Below are positions 8,441 through 16,861 of a stretch of DNA of 64,000 nucleotides, one piece after another (within the stretch, counting starts at the first letter, position 1; the number at the start of each line of letters is the position of its first letter). This DNA is from Verrucomicrobiota bacterium (lineage in GTDB: Bacteria; Verrucomicrobiota; Verrucomicrobiia; Opitutales; Opitutaceae), in contig JAEYWP010000008.1 in NCBI GenBank assembly GCA_023428905.1, forward strand, positions 1 through 64,000, read 5' to 3'. The notes beneath the pieces are model-generated. The model did not search any database. It was given only the letters and a program-made list of their open reading frames with translations, and was not told the DNA's origin. Position numbers and translations under genes: made by a program.

Positions 8441-9961
8441 ATGAACTCCCGCTTGTCTCCCCCCTCGTCGCGGCGCCGGTTCCTTTTCCAGGCCGGCGCC
8501 GCCTCGGCGGCCTTCGCCCTGGCGAGCCGCCTTCGGCTGGAAGCTGCCGCCGCCGCCGCCCCGATTCCCGACGACCTGCTCTACACCTCCGCCAAACGGA
8601 TCGCCGCGATGATCCGCGACAAGACGGTGTCGTCCGTCGAGGTGGTCACCGCCACCATCCGTCGGATCGAGGCGGTGAATCCCAAGATCAACGCGGTGGT
8701 GTATCCGTGCTTCGAGCGGGCGCTGCAGGAGGCCAGGATGGCCGACGAGGCGCTCGCCAAAGGGAAGGTCTTCGGGCCGCTCCACGGCGTGCCCTGCACC
8801 ATCAAGGATTCCCATGAGACCCTGGGCGTGCGCTCCACCGGGGGCACGCTGGGACGGCGGGAGTTCATCCCTTCGCGCGATGCCACCTACGTGGCGCGCT
8901 GCCGCCAGGCCGGGGCGATCGTGCTCGGAAAAACGAATACGCCGGAGCTGACGCTCTCCGGCCAGACCACCAACCTGATCTACGGCAAGACCCACAACCC
9001 CTACAAGCTGGGCTACCAGCCGGGAGGGTCGACCGGTGGGGGCGCCGCCATCATCGCCGCCGGAGGATCTCCCTTTGATCTCGGCACCGACTTCGGCGGC
9101 TCCATCCGCGGTCCGGCCCACTTCTGCGGCATCGCGGGGATCAAGCCCCAGTACGGCCGCGTCCCCCGCACCGGCCACATTGTCGACTACGGTGGTTATT
9201 TTGACCCATTCCAGGTCGTCGGTCCGATGGCCCGCTGGGTCGAGGACCTCGAGCTGATCATGCCCGTCATCAGCGGCCCGGACTATATCGACGCTGCCAT
9301 TGCGCCCATGCCCTGGGCTGAGGTGAAGGCGGTCGACATTAAAAAACTCAAGATCGCGTATTACATCGAGAATGGCAGCGAGCGGAAATGCACGCCGGAG
9401 ACGGTCACCGCCATCAACACCGTGGTCGGCCTCTTCCGCCAGCTCGGCGCCACCGTCGAGGAAAACTGCCCGACCGCGCTGATCAAGGAATCGCACGAGC
9501 TGCGCAACGCCCTCTCCACCGCCGACGGGCGCGCCTGGGTGAAACGCATGCTGAAAAAATACGACACCACGCAGGTGTCATCCGTGATCGCGCTGGGCGA
9601 CACACCCGCCTGCGACGCCCCGGAGTTCACCCGTCTCGCCGAGGCGATGGACGCAAACCGCACGAAATTCCTGCAGTGGGTCAAACCCTACGACCTGGTG
9701 ATCTGCCCGACCCACTGGGGTCCCGCCGAACCCTGGCCCGATGAGCCGCGCTGGCAGTCGCCAGGACCGGGGAACTACGGCTACACCCCGACCTATAACA
9801 ACACCGGCTGGCCCGGCACCGTCGTGCGGGCCGGAACCTCGCCCGAAGGTCTTCCAATCGGCGTGCAGCTGATCACCAAACCCTGGCGCGAAGACGTTTC
9901 CCTCGCGGCCGCCTACGTCGTCGAGGCGGGCACCGGGGGATACCAAAAACCGGCGATCTGA
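8441..9961 (+). CDS. Amidase-signature hydrolase 1 (Tat-exported)
   Basis: This 506-residue amide hydrolase carries a twin-arginine leader (SRRRFLFQAGAASAAFALA), so it should fold in the cytoplasm and act in the periplasm. Catalytic triad by motif: Lys122 (PCTIKD), cis-Ser197 (PGGSTGG) and nucleophile Ser221 (GTDFGGSIRGP). The spacings 75 and 24 equal those of fatty acid amide hydrolase (K142/S217/S241), and GGSPFDLGTDFGGSIRGPAHF is FAAH-like. The second Ser of the usual GGSS motif is Thr. It is the first of eight amidases after the receptor. Substrate cannot be read from the sequence. Confidence 0.93.
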   Translation: MNSRLSPPSSRRRFLFQAGAASAAFALASRLRLEAAAAAAPIPDDLLYTSAKRIAAMIRDKTVSSVEVVTATIRRIEAVNPKINAVVYPCFERALQEARMADEALAKGKVFGPLHGVPCTIKDSHETLGVRSTGGTLGRREFIPSRDATYVARCRQAGAIVLGKTNTPELTLSGQTTNLIYGKTHNPYKLGYQPGGSTGGGAAIIAAGGSPFDLGTDFGGSIRGPAHFCGIAGIKPQYGRVPRTGHIVDYGGYFDPFQVVGPMARWVEDLELIMPVISGPDYIDAAIAPMPWAEVKAVDIKKLKIAYYIENGSERKCTPETVTAINTVVGLFRQLGATVEENCPTALIKESHELRNALSTADGRAWVKRMLKKYDTTQVSSVIALGDTPACDAPEFTRLAEAMDANRTKFLQWVKPYDLVICPTHWGPAEPWPDEPRWQSPGPGNYGYTPTYNNTGWPGTVVRAGTSPEGLPIGVQLITKPWREDVSLAAAYVVEAGTGGYQKPAI

Positions 9962-9984
9962 GCGCACCGCGACCACCACCGCCC

Positions 9985-11541
9985 ATGAAACTTTCCATCC
10001 CCACCACCTCCTCCAGCCGCCGCGATTTCCTGAGACGCGGCGCCTTTTCCTCCGCCGGAGCCCTGCTCGCCTCCCTGCCGCTGGCCTCGGTCGCTTCCGC
10101 CCAAAGCACACCTGCGCCCCGCACCTCGTCCGATCCTTCCACCGAGCTGGTCTTCATGTCGGCCACGAAGCTGGCCCAGCTCATCCGCGAGAAAAAGGTC
10201 TCCGCGGTCGAGGCGGTGAAGGCTCACTACACGCGTATCGATGCGGTGAATTCGAAGCTCAACGCCGTGGTGCAGTTCTGCCGCGAGCGCGCCCTCCAGG
10301 AGGCGGAGGCTGCCGACGCCGCCCTCGCCCAGGGCAAACTGCTCGGCCCGCTCCATGGCGTGCCTATGACCATCAAAGACTCCTGGGACACCGAAGGCGT
10401 GATCTCCACGGGGGGAACCCAAGGGCGCGCATTTTTTGTCCCGTCCAAGGACGCCACGGTGGTTGCGCGCCTGCGCGCCGCCGGAGCCATCCTGCTCGGA
10501 AAAACGAATACGCCCGAATTCACCCTTGGCGGCGTCAGCGGCCTGGGCACGACCGTGAACATCATCTACGGGATGTCGCGTAATCCGTACGATCCGACCC
10601 GCTCCACCGCAGGTTCGACCGGTGGCGGCGGCGCCATCATCGCCGCGGGCGGCGCGCCCTTCGATATCGGCACCGACTTCGGCGGCTCCATCCGCGGACC
10701 CGCCCATGCCAACGGCATCGCCGGCATCAAGCCGACCACAGGACGCATCCCGCGCACCGGGCACATTGTCGATTTTGGCGGCATCTTCGACAGCTACCAG
10801 CAGGGCGGCCCGATGGCCCGCAGGGTCGAAGACCTGGTCACGCTCATGCCGATCCTCTCCGGACCGGACGATCTCGACGCGGCAATCCTTCCCATGCCTT
10901 GGGCGGAGCCGGCCAAGGTCGACCTGCCGAAACTCCGAGTCGCGTTTTACACCAAGCTCGCCGCTGACGCGACTGAGCCCACCGCCGAGATGAAGGCGGT
11001 GGTCCTCGCCTGCGCCAAGTTCTTTGAGGACCTTGGCTGCAAGGTCACGGAGAGCATGCCGCCCGGGGCGATCGAGGCCGCGGAACTCTCGACGCGCCTG
11101 CGCGAAGCCGACGGCAACGCCTGGCAGAAACGCCTGGTCGAGAAATACGGCACCACCAAACCCGGCCCCGACCGCCGCTTTGATTACCCGCTCCTCCCGA
11201 CAGCGGAAATCACCGACCTCCTTGAAAAGCGCGACGCCTGGCGAAGCCGGATGCTTGGCTGGGTGAAGGACTACGATCTGATTCTCTGCCCGCCCTCCCT
11301 CGGCCCCGCACCTGTGATCGGCAGCCGGGACGCAGCCACGCCGGGACGGCGCGGCGCCGGCTTCACCACGACCTACAACCTCACAGGCTGGCCGAGCGGC
11401 GTCGTCCGCGCCGGCACAAGTCCGGAAAAGATGCCGCTGGGTATCATGGTGACCGGTCAGCCCTGGCGCGAAGACAACGTCCTCGCGGCCATGAGCGCAC
11501 TCGAAGGGAAGTTCGGCGGCTGGCAACGCCCGCCGATCTGA
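9985..11541 (+). CDS. Amidase-signature hydrolase 2 (Tat-exported)
   Basis: The 518-residue protein starts with a Tat leader (SSRRDFLRRGAFSSAGALLAS, then ASAQ). Triad: Lys131 in PMTIKDSWD, cis-Ser211 in TAGSTGGGG, Ser235 in FGGSIRGP. The Lys to cis-Ser spacing (80) is five longer than in amidase 1 because of an insertion in the FTLGGVSGLGTTVN loop, also seen in amidase 4. It starts 23 bases after amidase 1 and is clearly its paralogue (shared MSATKLAQLIREKKVSAVEA and IAGIKPTTGRIPRTGHIVD). As in amidase 1, Thr follows the cis-Ser. Confidence 0.93.
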   Translation: MKLSIPTTSSSRRDFLRRGAFSSAGALLASLPLASVASAQSTPAPRTSSDPSTELVFMSATKLAQLIREKKVSAVEAVKAHYTRIDAVNSKLNAVVQFCRERALQEAEAADAALAQGKLLGPLHGVPMTIKDSWDTEGVISTGGTQGRAFFVPSKDATVVARLRAAGAILLGKTNTPEFTLGGVSGLGTTVNIIYGMSRNPYDPTRSTAGSTGGGGAIIAAGGAPFDIGTDFGGSIRGPAHANGIAGIKPTTGRIPRTGHIVDFGGIFDSYQQGGPMARRVEDLVTLMPILSGPDDLDAAILPMPWAEPAKVDLPKLRVAFYTKLAADATEPTAEMKAVVLACAKFFEDLGCKVTESMPPGAIEAAELSTRLREADGNAWQKRLVEKYGTTKPGPDRRFDYPLLPTAEITDLLEKRDAWRSRMLGWVKDYDLILCPPSLGPAPVIGSRDAATPGRRGAGFTTTYNLTGWPSGVVRAGTSPEKMPLGIMVTGQPWREDNVLAAMSALEGKFGGWQRPPI

Positions 11542-11743
11542 CGCGGCGCGCCCCAGTTCAGAGAAGGTCTGAAAAGGGCCTGAAAGAGCCTGGGGTTCGC
11601 CTGCCGCTGGTAACGCCAATCACTCAACCACAAACGTCCACCGAGAGCTCTATCAGGCGCCGGTAGACGACACCAACTTGCCGGGCCCCGCAACGCCAAA
11701 GTCCGGCTTCCTGCTTATGCCACACCTGCTTCGCCGTGCTCTG
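11542..11743 (+). promoter_or_regulatory. Intergenic leader with CCAATCACTC element
   Basis: This gap between amidases 2 and 3 contains CCAATCACTC at 11616-11625, extended to CCAATCACTCAA as at 24297. Its presence suggests an internal promoter or post-transcriptional control point within the amidase run. No terminator hairpin with a T-run is seen. Confidence 0.4.
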
Positions 11744-13318
11744 ATGAGCCGGATTCGCCCCGCTTCAAAGCGCACCGCCGCCGCCCTCACCGCCGCCCTG
11801 CTCACCCTATCGGCCCACGCCGCCACGTTCGAGCTCACCCAAGCCAACATCGCCGACATCAACGCCGCCTTCGAGGCCGGCGCACTGACGTCCGAAAAGC
11901 TGACATCCCTCTACCTCGCGCGGATCTCCGCCTACGACCAGGCCGGGCCCAAACTCAACGCGGTCATTCACCTCAACGCCAAGGCTTTGGAGGAGGCGCG
12001 AGCCCTGGACGCGGAGCGCCAGACCAAAGGGCCGCGCTCGCCCCTCCACGGCATCCCCGTGCTGGTGAAGGACAACTTCGACACCTTCGACATGCCCACC
12101 ACCGGCGGTGCCCTGGCTCTCAAGGGAGCCATTCCCGCCCACGACGCCTTCATGGTGAAAAAGCTGCGCGATGCCGGCGCGGTCCTGATCGCCAAGACCA
12201 ACCTCGATGAAATGGCGCGCGGTGGAAACGGCATCAGTTCCCTGGGCGGCCAGACCCTCAACCCCCATCGCGTCGACCTGATCCCGGGCGGCTCTAGCGC
12301 CGGGACCGGCGCGGGCGTCGCCGCGGTCTACGCGCCAGCAGGCCTGGGCACGGAGACCGGCGGCTCCGTCCGCCATCCGGCGAACGACTGCAATCTCGTC
12401 GGCATGGTCGCCACCGAGGGTCTGCTCAGCCGCGCAGGCATCATGCCCATCTCGATGTCCCAGGACCGCGGCGGCCCGATGACCCTCACCGTTTACGACA
12501 CCGCCGTGATGCTCTCCGTCATGGCCGGCATCGACCCCAACGACCAGATCACCCGCCTGAGCATCGGCAAGGTGCCGGACGCGCCGTTCGAAAGTTTCCT
12601 CAAGCTGGACAGCCTCAAAGGCAAACGCCTCGGGGTACTGCGCGACCTCTTCAAGACCGGGCCCGAACACGCGGAAACCAACCGCCTCATGGACGAGGCA
12701 CTGGAGGCGCTGAAAAAGGCCGGCGCTGTCCTGATCGATCCCATCTCGAGCGGCACCGACCTGCTCGCGATGACGCAGCGGCAGAGCCTCGGCAACGACG
12801 AGTACAAGGCGTCGATGAACGCCTACTTCGCCGCCCGCGGTCCGAACCAGCCGGTCACGACCCTGGCAGAGTTGATCGCTTCCGGGAAATTTCACCCGCG
12901 CCTGAAAGAACGCCACGCCGAATCGGAGGCGATGCCCGCTCTCGAAGCCAACCCGGAATACGCCGGCAAATACCGCAACCGCGCCGCCCTCAAGGCCCAG
13001 CTGGAAGAACTCCTGGCCCGCTACGACCTCGACGCCTTTGTCTATCCGGTCCGCACCGGCCCGCTTCCCGCCGCTGCGACCTGGCCCCTCCCGCCCGGCG
13101 TCTCCGGCCAGAGTGTGAGCGACTATTGCGGCCTGCCCGCAATCACGGTGCCCGCCGGCTTCTTCCAGGACGGCACACCGCAGGGTATCGAGTTTATGGC
13201 CGCTGCCTTCGAGGACGCCAAACTCCTCCAGATCGCGTACGGCTACGAACAGGCGACCAAACACCGCAAGCTGCCCGCCCTCACGCCGTCCCTCCCCGGC
13301 GAGCGTTTCGATTACTGA
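11744..13318 (+). CDS. Amidase-signature hydrolase 3 (Sec-exported, peptide-amidase-like)
   Basis: From ATG 11744 the protein is 524 residues with a Sec leader (MSRIRPASKRTAAALTAALL, cleavage after SAHA); ATG 11717 is an alternative. Triad: Lys109 (VLVKDN), cis-Ser184 (GGSSAG) and Ser208 (TETGGSVRHP). The N-terminal ELTQANIADINAAFEAGALTS and PLHGIPVLVKDNFDT, plus ASTSGL-type C-terminus, place it with peptide amidases and Glu-tRNA amidotransferase-like exported enzymes rather than with amidases 1 and 2. GGSVRHPANDCNLVG is unusual after the nucleophile. The asparaginase-like gene starts 5 bases after its stop, implying tight coupling. Confidence 0.92.
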   Translation: MSRIRPASKRTAAALTAALLTLSAHAATFELTQANIADINAAFEAGALTSEKLTSLYLARISAYDQAGPKLNAVIHLNAKALEEARALDAERQTKGPRSPLHGIPVLVKDNFDTFDMPTTGGALALKGAIPAHDAFMVKKLRDAGAVLIAKTNLDEMARGGNGISSLGGQTLNPHRVDLIPGGSSAGTGAGVAAVYAPAGLGTETGGSVRHPANDCNLVGMVATEGLLSRAGIMPISMSQDRGGPMTLTVYDTAVMLSVMAGIDPNDQITRLSIGKVPDAPFESFLKLDSLKGKRLGVLRDLFKTGPEHAETNRLMDEALEALKKAGAVLIDPISSGTDLLAMTQRQSLGNDEYKASMNAYFAARGPNQPVTTLAELIASGKFHPRLKERHAESEAMPALEANPEYAGKYRNRAALKAQLEELLARYDLDAFVYPVRTGPLPAAATWPLPPGVSGQSVSDYCGLPAITVPAGFFQDGTPQGIEFMAAAFEDAKLLQIAYGYEQATKHRKLPALTPSLPGERFDY

Positions 13319-13323
13319 GGCGT

Positions 13324-15147
13324 ATGGACTCTTCGACTACGCCCGACGTTGTCCCGGCATTCTCCGGTCGCACCGGCTCGGTTCTGACTGCGCGAAACCG
13401 CTGGAGCCTCGGCCGGCTTCGATGTCCGATCCTCCTCGCGGGCGCCACGGTGCTCGCCCTCGCCACCGCCCTCCCCGGCCACGCCAAACCAAAGATTGCG
13501 GTTTTTTCCGGGCCGACCGCCACGATCCAAAACTCGCGCCCGCTCCTCACCAGCAACAAGGCTCGCGCCGAGCACGGCCTGCCGCTCCTCACTGGCGCCG
13601 ACGGCCAGCCTCTTCCCTTCGACGAACTGCACGCACAGCGTCTGGCCGCGCCCGTGACGGTGTATGTCGAGCAATTCTCCGCCCATCCGCTCGAGGCCGA
13701 TGTGGCGGAACTCTACGCCGATCCGGACGGCTACGTGGCCGCCGACGGCAGTTTTTCGAAGACGCGTCGCTCGCCTTCGGACAAGCCGGTGTACGCCATC
13801 ACCCTCAAGCCGGAGGACGGGGTGTATCCGCTGCCGTACATGGGGCGCCAGCGCGACGGAAAACCCTGGGACAGCACCGCCACCCGTCCCGGGGCCCCCT
13901 TTGCCGAGGCCCGCCAGACCTTCTACCCCGACGCCTCCCGCATCCTCGAGGAGATCGAACGCGCCGGGGGCCGGATCCACGAAAAGGCGGACTTCGACTT
14001 CTACCGCCCCGCTCCAGCGGGTGGATACACCATGGGATTGCCTGCCGACCGCCGCACCGATACGGGTGAGGGCGACATCCCGCCCGAGGTGCGCGGCCAG
14101 GATTTCTACGGGTATGGTCCGTACGGCGCGTCCCCCTCCCGGCCGCACCTTGCCCGCGCGACCAACATCGTCCAGCGCGCCCTCGCGTCGGACGAGTACG
14201 CCGGGGCCATCTGGCTGGAAGGCAGTCCCAACATCGAGGACACCATATATTGGCTGGGGCTCCTGGTCGACACCACCAAGCCGCTGATCGGCAATGCCGC
14301 CCAACGCGCCCGTGGACTCCTCAGCGCGGACGGCGACGCCAACATCGTCGACTCGATCGACTACATCACGTCCGGGATCTGGCGCGACGGCGACGGCCGC
14401 GATCGGGTCGGCGCGATCATGATCCAGGACCAGCAGGTCTTCAGCGCCCGCGAGATCCAGAAGGGAGACGCCCGCCCGGGTGGTTACGTCACCACCGGCG
14501 GGCATGGTGGAATCGTCGGGTCCACCGACTACGGCCCCAAGCTCACCTTCCTCCCGGTGCGCAAAAGTACCCACCGCTCCGAGCTTCGACTCAGCCAGCT
14601 GCCGTCCTCCGTCCCGGTGGTCGCACGCACCGAGGGGGGGCTCACCACCATCCCGCTGGCAACCAAGGATGCCGAGGGCAACCTGCTTCCTGCCGCCATC
14701 CCGTACGTCACCTTCACCAAGGCGGCCCGCTGGCAGACCGACGACGACACCACCCGCGCGGCGGACGGACAGGTGGAGATCCTGGCACGCATCGAGGCCA
14801 TCCTCGCCCAGCCGGTGCTCGCCGGAATCGTCGGCGAGGGCCTCGCTCCCTATGGCGGCCAGATCGCCCCCGCCGAGGCCGCCCTCGACCGCGCCGTGCT
14901 CAGCGGCATTCCGGTCGCACAAGCCGCGCGCGGTGACGCCCACGGCTTCATGGCCGCGAATGCGGACAATCTTCGTATTGAATCCACCAATGCGACCGCA
15001 ACCAAGGCGCGGATCCTGCTGATGGCGTGTCTGCTCAAGTTCGGCGCGCTCCCTCCGGCGAAGGATCCGCTCAAGCCGACCCCTGCCGAGCTCTCCGCCA
15101 TCAAGGAGAAGCTCCGGCTGTACCAAGCCGTATTCGATACGCACTGA
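13324..15147 (+). CDS. Exported asparaginase-like protein
   Basis: The start at ATG 13324 gives 607 residues, much longer than classical asparaginases (about 330). A hydrophobic segment (CPILLAGATVLALATALPG, then HAK) serves as signal or anchor. Asparaginase-like features are FSGPTATIQN (residues about 61-70, corresponding to the N-terminal GGTI loop), IWLEGSPNIEDTIYWLGLL followed by KPLIGNA and LLSADGDANIVDSIDYI (equivalent to the GTDT/ETAYFL/KPVVLTGAM/SDGPLNL region), and a C-terminal domain with GIVGEGLAPYGG. The catalytic Thr-Asp of GTDT reads Ser-Pro-Asn here (residues 301-303), so activity may be altered. It is located between amidases 3 and 4 with gaps of 5 and 15 bases. Family assignment is by motif and moderate. 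Confidence 0.75.
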   Translation: MDSSTTPDVVPAFSGRTGSVLTARNRWSLGRLRCPILLAGATVLALATALPGHAKPKIAVFSGPTATIQNSRPLLTSNKARAEHGLPLLTGADGQPLPFDELHAQRLAAPVTVYVEQFSAHPLEADVAELYADPDGYVAADGSFSKTRRSPSDKPVYAITLKPEDGVYPLPYMGRQRDGKPWDSTATRPGAPFAEARQTFYPDASRILEEIERAGGRIHEKADFDFYRPAPAGGYTMGLPADRRTDTGEGDIPPEVRGQDFYGYGPYGASPSRPHLARATNIVQRALASDEYAGAIWLEGSPNIEDTIYWLGLLVDTTKPLIGNAAQRARGLLSADGDANIVDSIDYITSGIWRDGDGRDRVGAIMIQDQQVFSAREIQKGDARPGGYVTTGGHGGIVGSTDYGPKLTFLPVRKSTHRSELRLSQLPSSVPVVARTEGGLTTIPLATKDAEGNLLPAAIPYVTFTKAARWQTDDDTTRAADGQVEILARIEAILAQPVLAGIVGEGLAPYGGQIAPAEAALDRAVLSGIPVAQAARGDAHGFMAANADNLRIESTNATATKARILLMACLLKFGALPPAKDPLKPTPAELSAIKEKLRLYQAVFDTH

Positions 15148-15162
15148 CACAACCGACTTCCC

Positions 15163-16725
15163 ATGGCCACGTCATCCCTCCCCCTCATTCCGCACCCCCG
15201 CCGGTCGTTTCTCCGCCAGGCCAGACTGGCCGGCTCCGCCGCCTTCCTTTCCCAGTTGGGCCTCTCCAGCGCCTCCGCCCAGAAACCCGCCGCCACGTAT
15301 CTCAAATCCAAGGACAAGTCGGACGACATCGTCTTCATGTCCGCCACCAAGCTGGCCGGGCTGATCCGGGACAAGAAGGTCTCGGCGGTCGAAGCGGTGA
15401 AGGCCTATTACGCCCGGATTGATGCGGTGAATCCCCAGCTGAACGCGGTGGTGCAGTTTTGCCGCGAGCGCGCCCTGAAGGAGGCGGCGGAGGCGGACGC
15501 AGCCCTCGCGAAAGGCCAGTTGCGGGGCGGCCTGCACGGCGTGCCGATGACGATCAAGGACTCCCTGGATACCGCGGGTGTGGTTTCCACCGCCGGCACC
15601 GTCGGTCGCATGCACTACGTGCCGGAGAAGGACGCCACCGTGGTCGCCCGCCTGCGCGCGGCCGGAGCAATTCTGTTGGGCAAAACGAATACACCAGAGT
15701 GGACCCTCGCCGGCGGCGGCATCCCCGGCGTGGGTACCACGGCCAACATCATCTACGGCATTTCCCGAAATCCGTATGACACCACCCGCTCCACCGCCGG
15801 CTCTTCCGGTGGCGCCGGAGCCATTGTCGCCGCGGGCGGCGCTCCTTTCGACATCGGCACGGACTGGGGTGGCTCCATCCGGGGACCGGCCCACAACAAC
15901 GGCATCGCCGGCATCAAGCCGACCTACGGGCGGGTGCCGCGGACGGGCCATATCGTGGGCTACGGCGGTTACCTGGACAGCTGGCAGGAGATCGGACCAA
16001 TGACCCGGCGGGTGGAGGATCTGACGCTGATCATGCCGATCATCTCGGGGCCGGACGCGTCTGACTGCGCGATGTGCCCAGTGCCCTGGAGGGATCCGGC
16101 AGAGACCGACATCTCGAAGCTGCGGGTCGCGTTCTTCACCACCAACGGCGTGGCCGAAACCACCCCCGAAACCGAAGACATGGTGCGGGCCTGCGCGAAG
16201 TTTTTCGCCGATGCCGGCGCCACTGTGACGGAGGACTGCCCAAAGGACATCATCATGGAATTGGAGGATATCCGCTTCAAACTGATGAGCGCCGACGGCT
16301 GGGCCTACCTGAAGCGCCTGGCCGAGAAATGGGGATCCAAGGCCGTCTCACCCACCGTGGTGGCGCGCTACGAAAGCGGCACAACCACGACCGCCGAGCT
16401 GGTTGAACTCTGGGAAAAGCAGGACGCCAACAAGGTCCGTTTCCTCCAGTGGATCCGGAAATACGACGTCGTGCTTTGCCCCGCCGCCGGAAAGCCCGCC
16501 CAGCCGATCAACCTGGGTGTCCAGGCATGGAAGCCGGGCACCAGCTACACCGGCATGTTCAACACCACCGGCTACCCGAGCGCGGTCGTGCGGGCCGGCA
16601 CCAGTCCCGAGAAACTTCCTCTCGGCATCATGGTGACCGGCCAGCCCTGGCGCGACGACGTGGTCCTCGCCGCCTGTGAGCACATCGAAAGCCGGACCGG
16701 GGGCTGGCAGAAGCCTGCGATCTGA
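15163..16725 (+). CDS. Amidase-signature hydrolase 4 (Tat-exported)
   Basis: The 520-residue protein has the Tat leader HPRRSFLRQARLAGSAAFL ending SASAQ. Triad: Lys132 (PMTIKDSLD), cis-Ser214 (TAGSSGG) and Ser238 (DWGGSIRGP). It is closest to amidase 2, sharing DDIVFMSATKLAGLIRDKKV, CRERALKEAAEADAALAKG and the IPGVGTTANIIYG insertion, so one arose from the other by duplication. The C-terminal TGGWQKPAI tail recurs in the FAAH-like amidases here. Its position 15 bases after the asparaginase-like gene supports co-translation in one operon. Confidence 0.93.
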   Translation: MATSSLPLIPHPRRSFLRQARLAGSAAFLSQLGLSSASAQKPAATYLKSKDKSDDIVFMSATKLAGLIRDKKVSAVEAVKAYYARIDAVNPQLNAVVQFCRERALKEAAEADAALAKGQLRGGLHGVPMTIKDSLDTAGVVSTAGTVGRMHYVPEKDATVVARLRAAGAILLGKTNTPEWTLAGGGIPGVGTTANIIYGISRNPYDTTRSTAGSSGGAGAIVAAGGAPFDIGTDWGGSIRGPAHNNGIAGIKPTYGRVPRTGHIVGYGGYLDSWQEIGPMTRRVEDLTLIMPIISGPDASDCAMCPVPWRDPAETDISKLRVAFFTTNGVAETTPETEDMVRACAKFFADAGATVTEDCPKDIIMELEDIRFKLMSADGWAYLKRLAEKWGSKAVSPTVVARYESGTTTTAELVELWEKQDANKVRFLQWIRKYDVVLCPAAGKPAQPINLGVQAWKPGTSYTGMFNTTGYPSAVVRAGTSPEKLPLGIMVTGQPWRDDVVLAACEHIESRTGGWQKPAI

Positions 16726-16861
16726 CGCCCCCCGATCCTCCCGAAAACCCATCCTTTGAACTTCTTACCGGGAGCGCGCGGGCAGCTACGCGTCATGAGG
16801 AGACGTATTCCCCGCCCCGCGCTCCCGGCCTCCTTCACCACCTGATCCTCTCCTGTCGCCC
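16726..16861 (+). other. Intergenic with long inverted repeat
   Basis: CCGGGAGCGCG (about 16769-16779) can pair with CGCGCTCCCGG (about 16818-16828) across a loop of about 38 bases. No T-run follows. It may limit readthrough or protect mRNA ends between amidases 4 and 5. Confidence 0.45.

Noticed and set aside
6191..9496. Very long minus-strand open frame (about 1100 codons)
   Set aside because: It is antisense to the TonB receptor and amidase 1, is low in protein-like composition (Gly/Val/Arg/His-rich) and contains no domain; it is a GC-rich shadow frame.
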